Positions 25,021-33,626 of a stretch of DNA of 64,000 nt are shown here, piece after piece. This DNA comes from UMGS1696 sp964623635 (GTDB taxonomy: Bacteria > Bacillota > Clostridia > Oscillospirales > CAG-272): positions 110,575 to 174,574 of the forward strand of contig CAZUUA010000003.1 of the NCBI GenBank assembly GCA_964623635.1, written 5' to 3'. The position numbers and the translations under genes are program-made. The notes under the pieces are model-generated. The model saw only the letters and a program-made list of their open reading frames with translations, made no database searches and was not told the DNA's origin. The stretch's first letter is position 1, and every line of letters begins with the position of its first letter.

Positions 25021-26478
25021 CTACTTCTTCTTATGCAGTACCACACCGGCACCAACTAGCAGCAGAGCAGCGGCGGCACCCAATGCAACAGAGCCGGTCT
25101 GCGGTGCTGTGGTCACGCCCTCATCTACAGCAGTCGTGGTCTCGGCGGCAGGCAGTGTCTCAGCCGTCTCGATGGTATCGACTACCACGGAAGCGGTACC
25201 GTTCTGGATGGATACCTGAAAGGTCAGGGTGTTGTTGTAACCCGTAGCGGCTACGGTCATGGTATATTCCCCATCGGCGGCAAACACCGGGTCTTCACCC
25301 TTGGCAGCAGCGGCGTCGATGGCACCATCTTCGCCAATGATCTTTACGCCGCGCTTACCGGAGGCATCATATTCGTTTTCCCCAACGGTGACCTTGGAGA
25401 TCTTGGACAAAAAATTCTGGTATTCGGCATCGGTGGCACCATTGGCCTTGGTCAGACCATTGCCGGCAGCGGAGACGGGCATACCATCGGTGGTCAGGGT
25501 GAAGGAGGTCTTAACGTCCGCATACTTGCCATTTGCATCGGAAACGACCAGGGTGTAGCTGCCGGGCATGGCGTTTTCATAGGATACAGCGGTGTCGGTC
25601 ACATTGCCGGTCAGACCCATTACGGTGTAGGTCTTGCTGTAATCTTCTGGGAAACCGGTCATGGATACGGCGGTCTGTCCTGTGGTGATGTCGGCATTGG
25701 CAACCGTCAGGGTGTTTTCAAACTTTACAGGCACATACAGGCTGGTGGCCAGGGTGTGGTAGCCGGAGTCGGTGATGTAGGTTATCTGGTCGATGGTCTG
25801 ACCGATCATGGCTACGTAGTCATCGTATACCAGCGCATTGCCGTGTCTTTCGGTGGTCACAAAGCCGGAGGACCAAGCGATCTCGTCACGCCAAATATTT
25901 TCCAGATGACGCATACCATAGCCGTTGCCATCTGCCGTGTGCAGGACGATTCCGTAGATCCGGCCTACATCGGAGGTACCGTTGGCGTTGTTTACAGCGG
26001 CATCGATGCAGTAGTCACCGTATACGGTGTCCACGGTGATGGTGGCGGTCACACCTTCGATGGCAGCGGTAGCACCCTGCACAGCGGAGAAGGCAGCTAC
26101 GCCGTCGGCCACGGTCACGGTCTTATACGCAGCCGGTGCTTCGTCCAACTTGGTGAAGCTGTAATTGTTGTCGCCCAGGGCATCCAGATCCGCCTGGGAG
26201 ATGGCTACAGGATAGACAACGCCCAGGATGGTACCGCTGCCGTCTGCGTTTTCTACGTTATAAGTACCGGCGGTCAGGTTCTCGTTCTTCCACTTGGAGG
26301 TGGTGGCAGAGGATACGGCATCTACAGCAGAGGCTACACCTTCGGCTGCATAGAATGCATCGTAGGGGATCTGCATGGTACCGTACACCATTTCGCCTTC
26401 TGCACCGGCACTGAGAGAAGCGGCACTGGTCAGAAGAGCGGCACAAAGCAGGATCTGCATGGTTTTCTTGAGGTTCAT
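25021..26478 (-). CDS. Secreted Tp47-like surface protein with PQTG anchor tail
   Basis: A 485-residue exported protein: signal peptide (KKTMQILLCAALLTSAASLSAGA), then IPYDAFYAAEG and AVDAVSSATTSK, similar to the start of Treponema Tp47 and its Clostridial relatives, and VHTADGNGYG/GYHTLATSLY later. The C-terminus is TAPQTG, a hydrophobic helix and KKK, a sortase-type sorting signal. Tp47 homologues have been called penicillin-binding; their real ligand is unclear. Gene is first in the flavin/redox operon, directly after a promoter with two DtxR-like inverted repeats. Confidence 0.75.
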   Translation of the reverse strand: MNLKKTMQILLCAALLTSAASLSAGAEGEMVYGTMQIPYDAFYAAEGVASAVDAVSSATTSKWKNENLTAGTYNVENADGSGTILGVVYPVAISQADLDALGDNNYSFTKLDEAPAAYKTVTVADGVAAFSAVQGATAAIEGVTATITVDTVYGDYCIDAAVNNANGTSDVGRIYGIVLHTADGNGYGMRHLENIWRDEIAWSSGFVTTERHGNALVYDDYVAMIGQTIDQITYITDSGYHTLATSLYVPVKFENTLTVANADITTGQTAVSMTGFPEDYSKTYTVMGLTGNVTDTAVSYENAMPGSYTLVVSDANGKYADVKTSFTLTTDGMPVSAAGNGLTKANGATDAEYQNFLSKISKVTVGENEYDASGKRGVKIIGEDGAIDAAAAKGEDPVFAADGEYTMTVAATGYNNTLTFQVSIQNGTASVVVDTIETAETLPAAETTTAVDEGVTTAPQTGSVALGAAAALLLVGAGVVLHKKK

Positions 26479-26517
26479 AAAAACTCTCCTTTGTTGTATT
26501 TTTGGTTCTATTCCGCA

Positions 26518-26533
26518 GTTAGCTAATGCTAAC
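26518..26533. promoter_or_regulatory. DtxR-like operator, distal copy
   Basis: GTTAGCTAATGCTAAC is a perfect 16-bp inverted repeat (6-bp arms, 4-base spacer) between promoter and ribosome-binding site. It resembles metal-dependent DtxR/IdeR/MntR-type boxes (GTTAG..CTAAC core). Confidence 0.6.
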
Positions 26534-26582
26534 CAAATAGACTAAGGAAACGCTGCCACAGGATCCTTCGACAGCGCTGTTC

Positions 26583-26600
26583 GGTTAGCTTCTGCTAACC
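26583..26600. promoter_or_regulatory. DtxR-like operator, proximal copy
   Basis: GGTTAGCTTCTGCTAACC is a perfect 18-bp inverted repeat starting just after the predicted transcription start. Same arms as the copy at 26518. Confidence 0.65.
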
Positions 26601-26607
26601 GTTAAAA

Positions 26608-26636
26608 AGTATACCACAAATGGCGTACTTTGTCAA
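26608..26636 (-). promoter_or_regulatory. Consensus SigA promoter of the Tp47-like/flavin operon
   Basis: Minus strand TTGACA (26631-26636), 17 bases, TATACT (26608-26613), with TGTGG before the -10. It is followed by two matching operators. Confidence 0.85.
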
Positions 26637-26735
26637 GCGGCATTTCGCAATTATTTTGAATTTGGCGCAGCAATATACGGCGCTATCCATTTGTGCTTTC
26701 CTATTTGTTCATCCTGTACATACCCGTCTGGAAAC

Positions 26736-26797
26736 AGAAAAAGGGAGTCCCCCCTGCTATGCATTCGGTAGGCGTACATAGCATAGAGGATCCCTTT
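26736..26797 (-). terminator. Intrinsic terminator of ftsH
   Basis: A long imperfect stem (AAAGGGATCC...TGCTATG with CATAGCA...GGAGTCCCTTT) followed by a T-rich run on the minus strand. Nothing else is visible in 26637-26735. Confidence 0.75.
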
Positions 26798-26802
26798 GTA
26801 CT

Positions 26803-28833
26803 TTATCGATCCATATCGTCGTAATCTTTTTCCTTGTGCCGTTCCTTTTCCTTGGCAGCTTCGGCAGCTCGTTCGGCTTCTCGCTGCTTTTCTTCTTCGG
26901 CCAGACGACGGGCATGGGCTTCGTTTTCTTCCCGGCTCTTCCGGCGCTTTTCTGCTACCATGGCTTCCAGCTCTTCCAGCGTGATGTCCGGTTCGCTCAT
27001 AGCACGGACGAACTGGGCCTCTTCCATGATCTCGTTCTTCATCAGGTATGCGGCGATGAAGTGGAGACGGTCGATGTTGTCCCGGAGGATCTGCTCGGCC
27101 TGGGCATAGGCTTCGGATACGATGCGCTTCACTTCGCTGTCGATGAGAGATGCCGTCTCCTCGGAATAGTTCCGGGTGTTGTTGAAGTCACGACCCAAGA
27201 ACACTTCGTCGCTGGAGGATTCGCTGCCGTACAGGATGGGACCTAACTTGTCGGACATACCGTACTTGGTGACCATCTGTCGGGCAATGCTGGTGGCTCT
27301 CTGGATATCGTTGGATGCACCGGTGGAAATATCACCCAGAATGATCTGTTCTGCCACACGGCCGCCCAGCAGGGTGACGATCTCGTTTTCCATGGCGGAG
27401 CGAGACATATAGGACTTATCTTCCTTGGGGAAGGACAAGGTGTAGCCCCCTGCTCTGCCGCTGGGAATGATGGAGATCTGGTGGACCGGTTCGTCCTTCT
27501 GGCGCACCCAAGTGGTGACGGCGTGACCGGCTTCGTGGTAGGCAGTCAGCTTCCGCTCGGCTTCGGAGATCACACGGGACTTTTTCGCCGGGCCCACGAT
27601 GACCTTGATCATGGCTTCTTCCAGGTCGTTCATGCCGATCAGATGCTTACCCTTTCTGGCAGCCAGCAGTGCCGCTTCGTTCAGCAGGTTGGCAAGCTCG
27701 GCACCGGTGAAGCCTACGGTGGTCTTGGCGATGACACCCAGATCCACATCGGCTTCGAAGGGCTTGTTCTTGGCGTGTACCTTCAGGATGTCTTCTCTGC
27801 CCTTTACATCCGGGGCATTCATGGTGATCTGGCGGTCAAAACGGCCGGGACGCAGCAGCGCCGGGTCCAAGATGTCCGGACGGTTGGTAGCAGCCATAAC
27901 GATCACGCCTTCGCTGGAACCAAAACCATCCATTTCCACCAGGATCTGGTTTAAGGTCTGTTCTCTTTCGTCGTGACCACCACCCAGGCCTGCCCCTCTG
28001 TGGCGACCTACGGCGTCGATCTCGTCGATGAAGATGATGGCAGCCGGGTTTTTCTTGGCGGTATCAAACAGGTCACGGACACGGGATGCGCCCACGCCTA
28101 CGTACATTTCTACGAAATCCGAACCGGAAATGGAGTAAAACGGTACGCCTGCTTCTCCGGCTACGGCTTTGGCGATCAGTGTCTTACCGGTACCGGGAGG
28201 GCCAACCAACAGCACACCGTGGGGGATCTTGGCACCCAGCTTGGTGAAGTATTCGGGATTGCGCAGAAACTCCACGATCTCTTCCAGCTCTGCCTTTTCT
28301 TCGTCGGCGCCGGCCACGTCCTTGAAGTAGACCTTGGCTTTATCCGCTGTCACCAGCTTTGCCTTGGCACGACCGACAGAGCCGATCTTGGAGCCTTTGC
28401 CGCCGGTGGCCTGGTTGACCACAAACATCCACATGGCGATCATGAGAATGATGACGATGGCGTAGGGCACCAGAGACACCCACCAAGGGATCTCATACGG
28501 CGGTGGATAGTCATAGGCTTCGATAATGCCGGCTTCATGCTGTTGCGCGATCAGGTCGCCCAGTTCTTCTAAGAACAGATCCAAATTGCGCAGCTGGTAG
28601 GAAAGCATCGCTTCGGTGGCAACGCCGTCGGTGGTCTTGGTTCTGACGACCATGGTCAGCGTGTTGTCCTCATCCACCTGGAACTGACGTACCTGTTCGT
28701 TATGGAACAGCTCCACAACGTCCGAAAATAGCAGACTTTCCTCCGGAACATTGTCCCAAAGAGATGCGGTGGCCACGATCAGAATGGCGATGAGTACAAC
28801 ATAAAATATGGTGATCTTTAAGCTGTTTTTCAT
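26803..28833 (-). CDS. ftsH: ATP-dependent zinc metalloprotease FtsH
   Basis: A 676-residue membrane protease. Two N-terminal helices (about 7-25 and 118-139) flank an extracytoplasmic domain; the AAA+ module has Walker A GPPGTGKT (211-218), a Walker B with IIFIDEIDAVGRHRG and the second region of homology; the M41 protease has HEAGH. The C-terminus is charged (KEKERHKEKDYDDMDR). It degrades misfolded membrane proteins and some regulators. Order tilS-hpt-ftsH is the usual Firmicutes cluster. Confidence 0.97.
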   Translation of the reverse strand: MKNSLKITIFYVVLIAILIVATASLWDNVPEESLLFSDVVELFHNEQVRQFQVDEDNTLTMVVRTKTTDGVATEAMLSYQLRNLDLFLEELGDLIAQQHEAGIIEAYDYPPPYEIPWWVSLVPYAIVIILMIAMWMFVVNQATGGKGSKIGSVGRAKAKLVTADKAKVYFKDVAGADEEKAELEEIVEFLRNPEYFTKLGAKIPHGVLLVGPPGTGKTLIAKAVAGEAGVPFYSISGSDFVEMYVGVGASRVRDLFDTAKKNPAAIIFIDEIDAVGRHRGAGLGGGHDEREQTLNQILVEMDGFGSSEGVIVMAATNRPDILDPALLRPGRFDRQITMNAPDVKGREDILKVHAKNKPFEADVDLGVIAKTTVGFTGAELANLLNEAALLAARKGKHLIGMNDLEEAMIKVIVGPAKKSRVISEAERKLTAYHEAGHAVTTWVRQKDEPVHQISIIPSGRAGGYTLSFPKEDKSYMSRSAMENEIVTLLGGRVAEQIILGDISTGASNDIQRATSIARQMVTKYGMSDKLGPILYGSESSSDEVFLGRDFNNTRNYSEETASLIDSEVKRIVSEAYAQAEQILRDNIDRLHFIAAYLMKNEIMEEAQFVRAMSEPDITLEELEAMVAEKRRKSREENEAHARRLAEEEKQREAERAAEAAKEKERHKEKDYDDMDR

Positions 28834-28900
28834 TCCAACTCCCTAAAAAATGTATGTATTTGCACCCCTGCTGTCACAGAGGTAAAGCGCTTTTGCAGGA

Positions 28901-29470
28901 TCACTTTTTCGTATAGATCTCCGGCTTCAGGACGCCTACGTAGGGCAGCGCACGATACTGCTCGGCATAGTCCAGTCCGTAACCGACCACGAATTCATCC
29001 GGGATCTCCATGCCACGATAATCCGGGGTAAAGTCCACTTCCCGGCGAGAAGGCTTATCCAACATAGTACAGGTGCGGACAGAATGGGCTCCACCCAGCT
29101 CCAAGTATTCCTTCAGATAGGAAAGGGTGCGGCCGCTGTCGATGATGTCCTCCACGATGATGATATCGGTCTCAGCCAGATTATTTCTGTGGATGTCCAG
29201 TAAGATCTTGATGCGACCCGTGGTAGAGGTACCGGCGCCGTAGGAAGACACCTTCATAAAGTCGATCTCTACCGGAATGGTCATTTTCTTCATCAGCTCA
29301 CCCATAAAGACCACACTGCCTTTCAGGATACCAAGCAGCAGCAGCTTTTTGCCGCTTCCCCTGTAGTCGTGGTCGATCTCATCGGCGATCTTTTCTGTTA
29401 AGGCTTCGATCTCTTCTGCCGAGACCAGCACCTTCTCTATGTCTTTATCTAAGTCTGTCTTCCGTACCAT
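28901..29470 (-). CDS. hpt: Hypoxanthine phosphoribosyltransferase
   Basis: A 189-residue purine salvage enzyme. GILKGSVVFMGEL, the flexible-loop region SYGAGTSTTG and the PRPP motif IIIVEDIIDSGRTL are all present. It converts hypoxanthine or guanine with PRPP to IMP or GMP. The start is the ATG at 29470 with GGAGG five bases before; upstream ATGs at 29515 and 29533 are rejected. It lies between tilS and ftsH as in Bacillus. Confidence 0.96.
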   Translation of the reverse strand: MVRKTDLDKDIEKVLVSAEEIEALTEKIADEIDHDYRGSGKKLLLLGILKGSVVFMGELMKKMTIPVEIDFMKVSSYGAGTSTTGRIKILLDIHRNNLAETDIIIVEDIIDSGRTLSYLKEYLELGGAHSVRTCTMLDKPSRREVDFTPDYRGMEIPDEFVVGYGLDYAEQYRALPYVGVLKPEIYTKK

Positions 29471-29546
29471 GGTTGCCTCCGTTTTTCTCTCAGGATCTAT
29501 TTGAAATTTTGTCATTGTCGATGCACGGATCACATTTCAGGAAAGG

Positions 29547-30983
29547 TCATGCATTTGCAGAGCGATCCGGTCCCTTTGTGTAGATCTCGATCCACAGGAC
29601 ATCTTCCGTGTCCTCTGTCCATTTTGCCTTGTCGCAGACCTGCCAGCCTTCGACCCACAAAACCTCCTCTGCATCGCTGAGAAGGAGCATGGTGTCCCGG
29701 CATTCCGGCGGTGTATGATAGGCGTTTTGCAGCTTCCGCACCTTCCGGGACAGACCGCCGTAACGGATGGTATCGCCGGGTCTTCGGGTGCGTAAACAGA
29801 GTACGCCTTTTATTGTAGCAAAATTCATGGGACGTTGTATTGATAAATTGTAAATATTTTCTAATTTTCCGGGACGTGTCGGTAAATTTTTCCGGGAAAG
29901 GACGATTTTTGCGTTTTTCCAGTCTACCACGACGGTCTCTCCCCATTCGATCGTGGGTATCTCTACGTCCGCCGGTATGGTCTCGGTCGGCTTTGTTTTG
30001 CTTGCAAAGTACACCGTTTCGCCATCGATGCACGCCTGGTGTTTTCCGGGGAGCGACAGAGAACGACAGCTTCTTTCGTTGTCGCAAGCCATGGCAAGCA
30101 GCGTGTCGGTCTGCTCCTTGGTCATGGAAGTCTGCCGGTCACCGGACCTTTCCAAGGCGATCCGCAGGACACGGGTGCCAATCGCCGGATGCAGTCCACG
30201 CAGTGTCTGCCGGGAAATGCGCAGCGTGCCGTCACAGTCGCTTTGTGCCAGGATCTCCTCGGCCTGTTTTTGTAAGCAGTCGTTGTCCTGGGTAAGCAGT
30301 GCCGCCATATGACAGGCTGCCGTTTCCGGATGGGGACTGATCTGTCGCAGGCGTGGCAGCACCTCGTGGCGCAGGTAGTTGCGTGTGTAAGCAGTGTCGG
30401 CATTGGTGCTGTCTTCCACATAGTCGTAGCCCTCTGCCGCACAGGTTTGCCGGATCTGGGCACCGGAAAAGGACAAAAGCGGTCGGATGTATCGGTCGTC
30501 CCGGATGGGTGCGATGCCACACATACCGGTCAGTCCGCTTCCCCGCAGCATATGAAACAGAATGGTCTCCAATTGATCGTCACCGTTGTGGGCCGTAGCG
30601 ATGGGCAGCGATGGCTTTCCGATGGCAACACAGGCTTCGTCAAAGCAGACATATCGTTCCAGCCGGGCACATTCTTCCAGGCCTATGGAGCGTTCCTTTG
30701 CCAATGTGGGAATATCCCGGTGGTACACATACAGTGGAATGTCCAATACCTGTGCGCACGCCATACAGTGCTCCACATCCCGATCGGCTTCCTCGCCACG
30801 GATCCCATGGTGGACGTGTACGGCATACAGAGGCAGAGCGTTGGTACGACAATAGGTATGGCAAAAATGCAATAGCAGTGTGGAGTCAGCACCACCGGAA
30901 TAGGCTACCAATACGCCGCCTTCCCGTGCCATCAGATCCGCCATGCCACTTTGCTGCAGCGCTTGGACGAATTTTGCATACAT
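29547..30983 (-). CDS. tilS: tRNA(Ile)-lysidine synthase
   Basis: A 478-residue N-type ATP pyrophosphatase. The P-loop VAYSGGADSTLLL, HVHHGIRGEEADRD, ATAHNGDDQLETILFHMLRGSGLTG and RPLLSF are the TilS motifs; the C-terminal part has RTRRPGDTIRYGGLSRKVRKL. It makes lysidine at C34 of the AUA-reading tRNA-Ile, an essential step. The ATG at 30983 follows AAAGGAG. The same reading frame stays open upstream across a tandem repeat and an assembly gap, but that part is not coding. Confidence 0.95.
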   Translation of the reverse strand: MYAKFVQALQQSGMADLMAREGGVLVAYSGGADSTLLLHFCHTYCRTNALPLYAVHVHHGIRGEEADRDVEHCMACAQVLDIPLYVYHRDIPTLAKERSIGLEECARLERYVCFDEACVAIGKPSLPIATAHNGDDQLETILFHMLRGSGLTGMCGIAPIRDDRYIRPLLSFSGAQIRQTCAAEGYDYVEDSTNADTAYTRNYLRHEVLPRLRQISPHPETAACHMAALLTQDNDCLQKQAEEILAQSDCDGTLRISRQTLRGLHPAIGTRVLRIALERSGDRQTSMTKEQTDTLLAMACDNERSCRSLSLPGKHQACIDGETVYFASKTKPTETIPADVEIPTIEWGETVVVDWKNAKIVLSRKNLPTRPGKLENIYNLSIQRPMNFATIKGVLCLRTRRPGDTIRYGGLSRKVRKLQNAYHTPPECRDTMLLLSDAEEVLWVEGWQVCDKAKWTEDTEDVLWIEIYTKGPDRSANA

Positions 30984-31019
30984 TGCCGTCACGCTCCTTT
31001 CATTGGTATAGTTCCCCAT

Positions 31020-31326
31020 AGTGGGGTGGTTCGCTTTGGCTTTTGGCTGTATGATATCCCCATCAAAGGCCCCATACAAAACGTCGGAAAATTTCTCTCT
31101 CAGAGAAATTTTCGTGAGTGGGGTGGTTCGCTTTGGCTTTTGGCTGTATGATATCCCCATCAAAGGCCCCANNNNNNNNNNNNNNNNNNNNNNNNNNNNN
31201 NNNNNNNNNNNNNNNNNNNNNNNNNNNNNNNNNNNNNNNNNNNNNNNNNNNNNNNNNNNNNNNNNNNNNNNGAAATTTTCGTGAGTGGGGTGGTTCGCTT
31301 TGGCTTTTGGCTGTATGATATCCCCA
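31020..31326. repeat. Tandem repeat with 97-bp unit, interrupted by an assembly gap
   Basis: Copies start at 31021 and 31118 (GTGGGGTGGTTCGC) and again after the gap at 31285. Each unit carries TTGGCTTTTGGCTG and a hairpin, GAAAATTTCTCT / AGAGAAATTTTC with a 3-base loop (31087-31113). The period is not a multiple of three, so it is unlikely to encode protein. Confidence 0.9.
31172..31271. other. Assembly gap, 100 N
   Basis: Exactly 100 N, the conventional size for a gap of unknown length, placed inside the tandem repeat. The true number of repeat copies is unknown. Confidence 0.95.
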
Positions 31327-31515
31327 CTCAGTATACCACATTTTCGTGCCAAAAGCAAGCAGTAAGATCTGGTTTTTCGAGGAACTTCGGTTTTTCTTTT
31401 TTCAAAAGTGGTTTTACACCGTTTTCTTTGGTCCTGCTTTTCTCCCGGTTCCAGCGAAAAAACGAGGAATTTGTAAACTCTCATTGACCAAAAAGAGAAA
31501 AATTCTGCAAAGCTC

Positions 31516-31543
31516 TTGTTTTTGGCGCAATTTCGCTTATAAT
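31516..31543 (+). promoter_or_regulatory. SigA-type promoter of srtB
   Basis: TTGTTT (31516-31521), 16 bases, TATAAT (31538-31543), about 58 bases before the srtB ATG. The rest of 31327-31515 shows no gene. Confidence 0.55.
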
Positions 31544-31600
31544 ATATGTGTATGCTTTTTTGCAGATGCACCATGCATCAGTTCACCACCTGAGGTACCT

Positions 31601-32680
31601 ATGAAACAAACATTACACACTGTCCATACATGGCTCTCCCAGTACCGCCGGGGTCCTGCCGCCAACGATCCGGAAGCAGAGCTGTCCTTTGATCTCATCG
31701 ATGAGGCGGATTATGCGAATGGCGAATTTCTCAATTCCCTGGAACAGCTCACGGAAGCAGATGTGCCTCTGTCGGCTGCCGTGGTCAAGAAATCGAAAAC
31801 GCCGTCTGAGATCTTTCGGCTACTGCTGTTCTATGCATCCTCTGTGGCTTTTGTGGTCAGTTGTGTCATGCTGGTGCAAAACCTGACCGCACGACAAAAA
31901 GGTGAGGAGATCTACAGCCAGCTTGCCAATGAGTTTCTGCTCAGCGATTTTGAAGTGAATACAACGAACAGCGACGGTGATGCTACCCGGCTGAACAAGG
32001 ATCTGGAGATCACCACGCTGTCCAGCGTATCGGACAATATCGCACGGATCGAAGCCGGGGAGCCGGTTCTGGTGGCTGAAGAGAAAAGCGCCGACAAGGA
32101 AGAATTGAATCGGATCCGGGCCCAGCTGCAGGCGTTGGCTGCGAAAAACGAGGATACCTACGGCTGGATCGTGGTGGACGGCACCAACATCAACTACCCC
32201 ATTGTACAAGGGGACGACAACGAATATTACCTGGATCATGCCTTCACCGGAGATTATTTGCCTATTGGCTCGGTGTATGCGGACTATCGCTGCAACACTT
32301 CGATCAACAAGAATTACAACACGGTGTTTTATGCCCACAACATCACCTCCGGCGCCATGTTCCACGATGTAACGGAATTCTTCAAAGATGATGTATTTGA
32401 GAAAACCCAGATCGTGATCTACACCTTCGATGGAAAGTTCGTGTATGAGCCATTTGCCATCTACGAAAGCCGGTACGACAACAACTATTTCAAGACGGGT
32501 TTTACCTCCTTTGACGATTTCAAGGCGTTCACCGACAAGATCAAGGAAGACGCCACCAAGGTCAAGGATGTGGAGTTTACATCCTCTGACCGGATCATCA
32601 CCTTGTCCACCTGTACCAACGGCGCCTCGACCCAACGCTATGCCCTGCACGCCCGGCTGGTGGATTATGTAGTGGACTGA
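31601..32680 (+). CDS. srtB: Class B sortase
   Basis: A 359-residue protein with an unusually long cytoplasmic N-terminus (1-70), one membrane helix (71-94) and a sortase B domain: YGWIVVDGTNINYPIVQG, TVFYAHNITSGAMF (His246), TLSTCTNG (Cys338) and QRYALHARL (Arg346), the complete catalytic triad. Class B enzymes anchor proteins with NPQT-type signals. Two window proteins end in APQT tails (25021-26478 and 56257-57243) and could be substrates. ATG at 31601 follows TGAGG. Confidence 0.92.
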   Translation: MKQTLHTVHTWLSQYRRGPAANDPEAELSFDLIDEADYANGEFLNSLEQLTEADVPLSAAVVKKSKTPSEIFRLLLFYASSVAFVVSCVMLVQNLTARQKGEEIYSQLANEFLLSDFEVNTTNSDGDATRLNKDLEITTLSSVSDNIARIEAGEPVLVAEEKSADKEELNRIRAQLQALAAKNEDTYGWIVVDGTNINYPIVQGDDNEYYLDHAFTGDYLPIGSVYADYRCNTSINKNYNTVFYAHNITSGAMFHDVTEFFKDDVFEKTQIVIYTFDGKFVYEPFAIYESRYDNNYFKTGFTSFDDFKAFTDKIKEDATKVKDVEFTSSDRIITLSTCTNGASTQRYALHARLVDYVVD

Positions 32681-32741
32681 CCGCAGCTTGCCTATTATAC
32701 CCAATTTTTATTTTGTATAAAATTAGAATCGAGAGAATGAC

Positions 32742-33626
32742 ATGGAACCATTACAGATACTTCGTTGTCCCCTTTGCTGTACGACCTTTATCCAGGACGG
32801 CGGTACCCTGCGGTGTACAACGGGACACTGCTTTGATCTGGCGAAGGAAGGATATGTGAATCTGCTACCGCCGGGAAAAGGAAAAAATGCCCACACCGGT
32901 GACGAAAAGGATATGCTTCGTGCCCGGCGGGAATTTTTGTCCCACGGCTACTATGCACCGATCTCCGATGGGATCGCCGACCTGCTGGATCCGTTTTTGC
33001 CTGCCGGAGACACAGTGCTTTGTGACAGCGGCTGCGGCGAAGGCTGGCACACCCTGCGCTTTACGAAAGCTCTTTTTGCCAAAGGAAACCGGCACATCCT
33101 GACACTGGGCTTTGATGCTTCCAAATACGGTGCTGCCTGTGGTATGAAAAATGCCCGGCGGGAGAATGTTTCCACTGCCCTGTCCGGAGATGCGGCGATG
33201 TCGCTTTATTTTTGTCCGGGAAATCTGTTTTCGCTGCCTCTTGCCGATGGAGCGGTGTCTGCCGTGATCAGTATGTTTGCACCGGTGGCGGTCACGGAAA
33301 ACCTGCGGCTGCTCCGGGACAATGGGTATTTGGTGGTGGCGGCCTCCGGGAAGGAACACCTTCGGGAAATGCGTGAGCTGCTCTACACCGATGTACAATA
33401 TGTAGAAAAGGAGCCGGTCTACGATGGGTTCACCTTGGTGGAGACACGACAGGTGCGCTACACCATCGATCTGCCGGATCGGGCTACCATCGAAAATCTA
33501 TTTATGATGACGCCGTTTTATTATAAGACCACGGCTGCGGGCAAAGCACGGCTTTTGGAACAGGATTCGCTCACCGTGACTGTGGATGTGACGCTGCGTA
33601 TCTATCGGAAGGGGAATGTGGTATGA
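32742..33626 (+). CDS. RlmA-type 23S rRNA (guanine-N1) methyltransferase
   Basis: A 294-residue protein with the RlmA/RrmA layout: an N-terminal zinc finger (LRCPLCCTTF...LRCTTGHCFDLAKEGYVNLL), then GDEKDMLRARREFLSHGYYAPI, and a SAM-binding Rossmann domain beginning CDSGCGEGWHTLRF. These enzymes methylate helix 35 of 23S rRNA and can influence macrolide/tylosin binding. It is coupled to the following GT2 gene by ATGA overlap. Confidence 0.9.
   Translation: MEPLQILRCPLCCTTFIQDGGTLRCTTGHCFDLAKEGYVNLLPPGKGKNAHTGDEKDMLRARREFLSHGYYAPISDGIADLLDPFLPAGDTVLCDSGCGEGWHTLRFTKALFAKGNRHILTLGFDASKYGAACGMKNARRENVSTALSGDAAMSLYFCPGNLFSLPLADGAVSAVISMFAPVAVTENLRLLRDNGYLVVAASGKEHLREMRELLYTDVQYVEKEPVYDGFTLVETRQVRYTIDLPDRATIENLFMMTPFYYKTTAAGKARLLEQDSLTVTVDVTLRIYRKGNVV

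Noticed and set aside
31020..31326. Tandem repeat as a CRISPR array
   Set aside because: Units are contiguous and about 97 bases with no unique spacers, and no cas genes are nearby.
30984..31574. Upstream extension of tilS through the tandem repeat and gap
   Set aside because: The frame is open only by chance; it includes N residues, the repeat period is not a multiple of three, and a good start with AAAGGAG exists at 30983.
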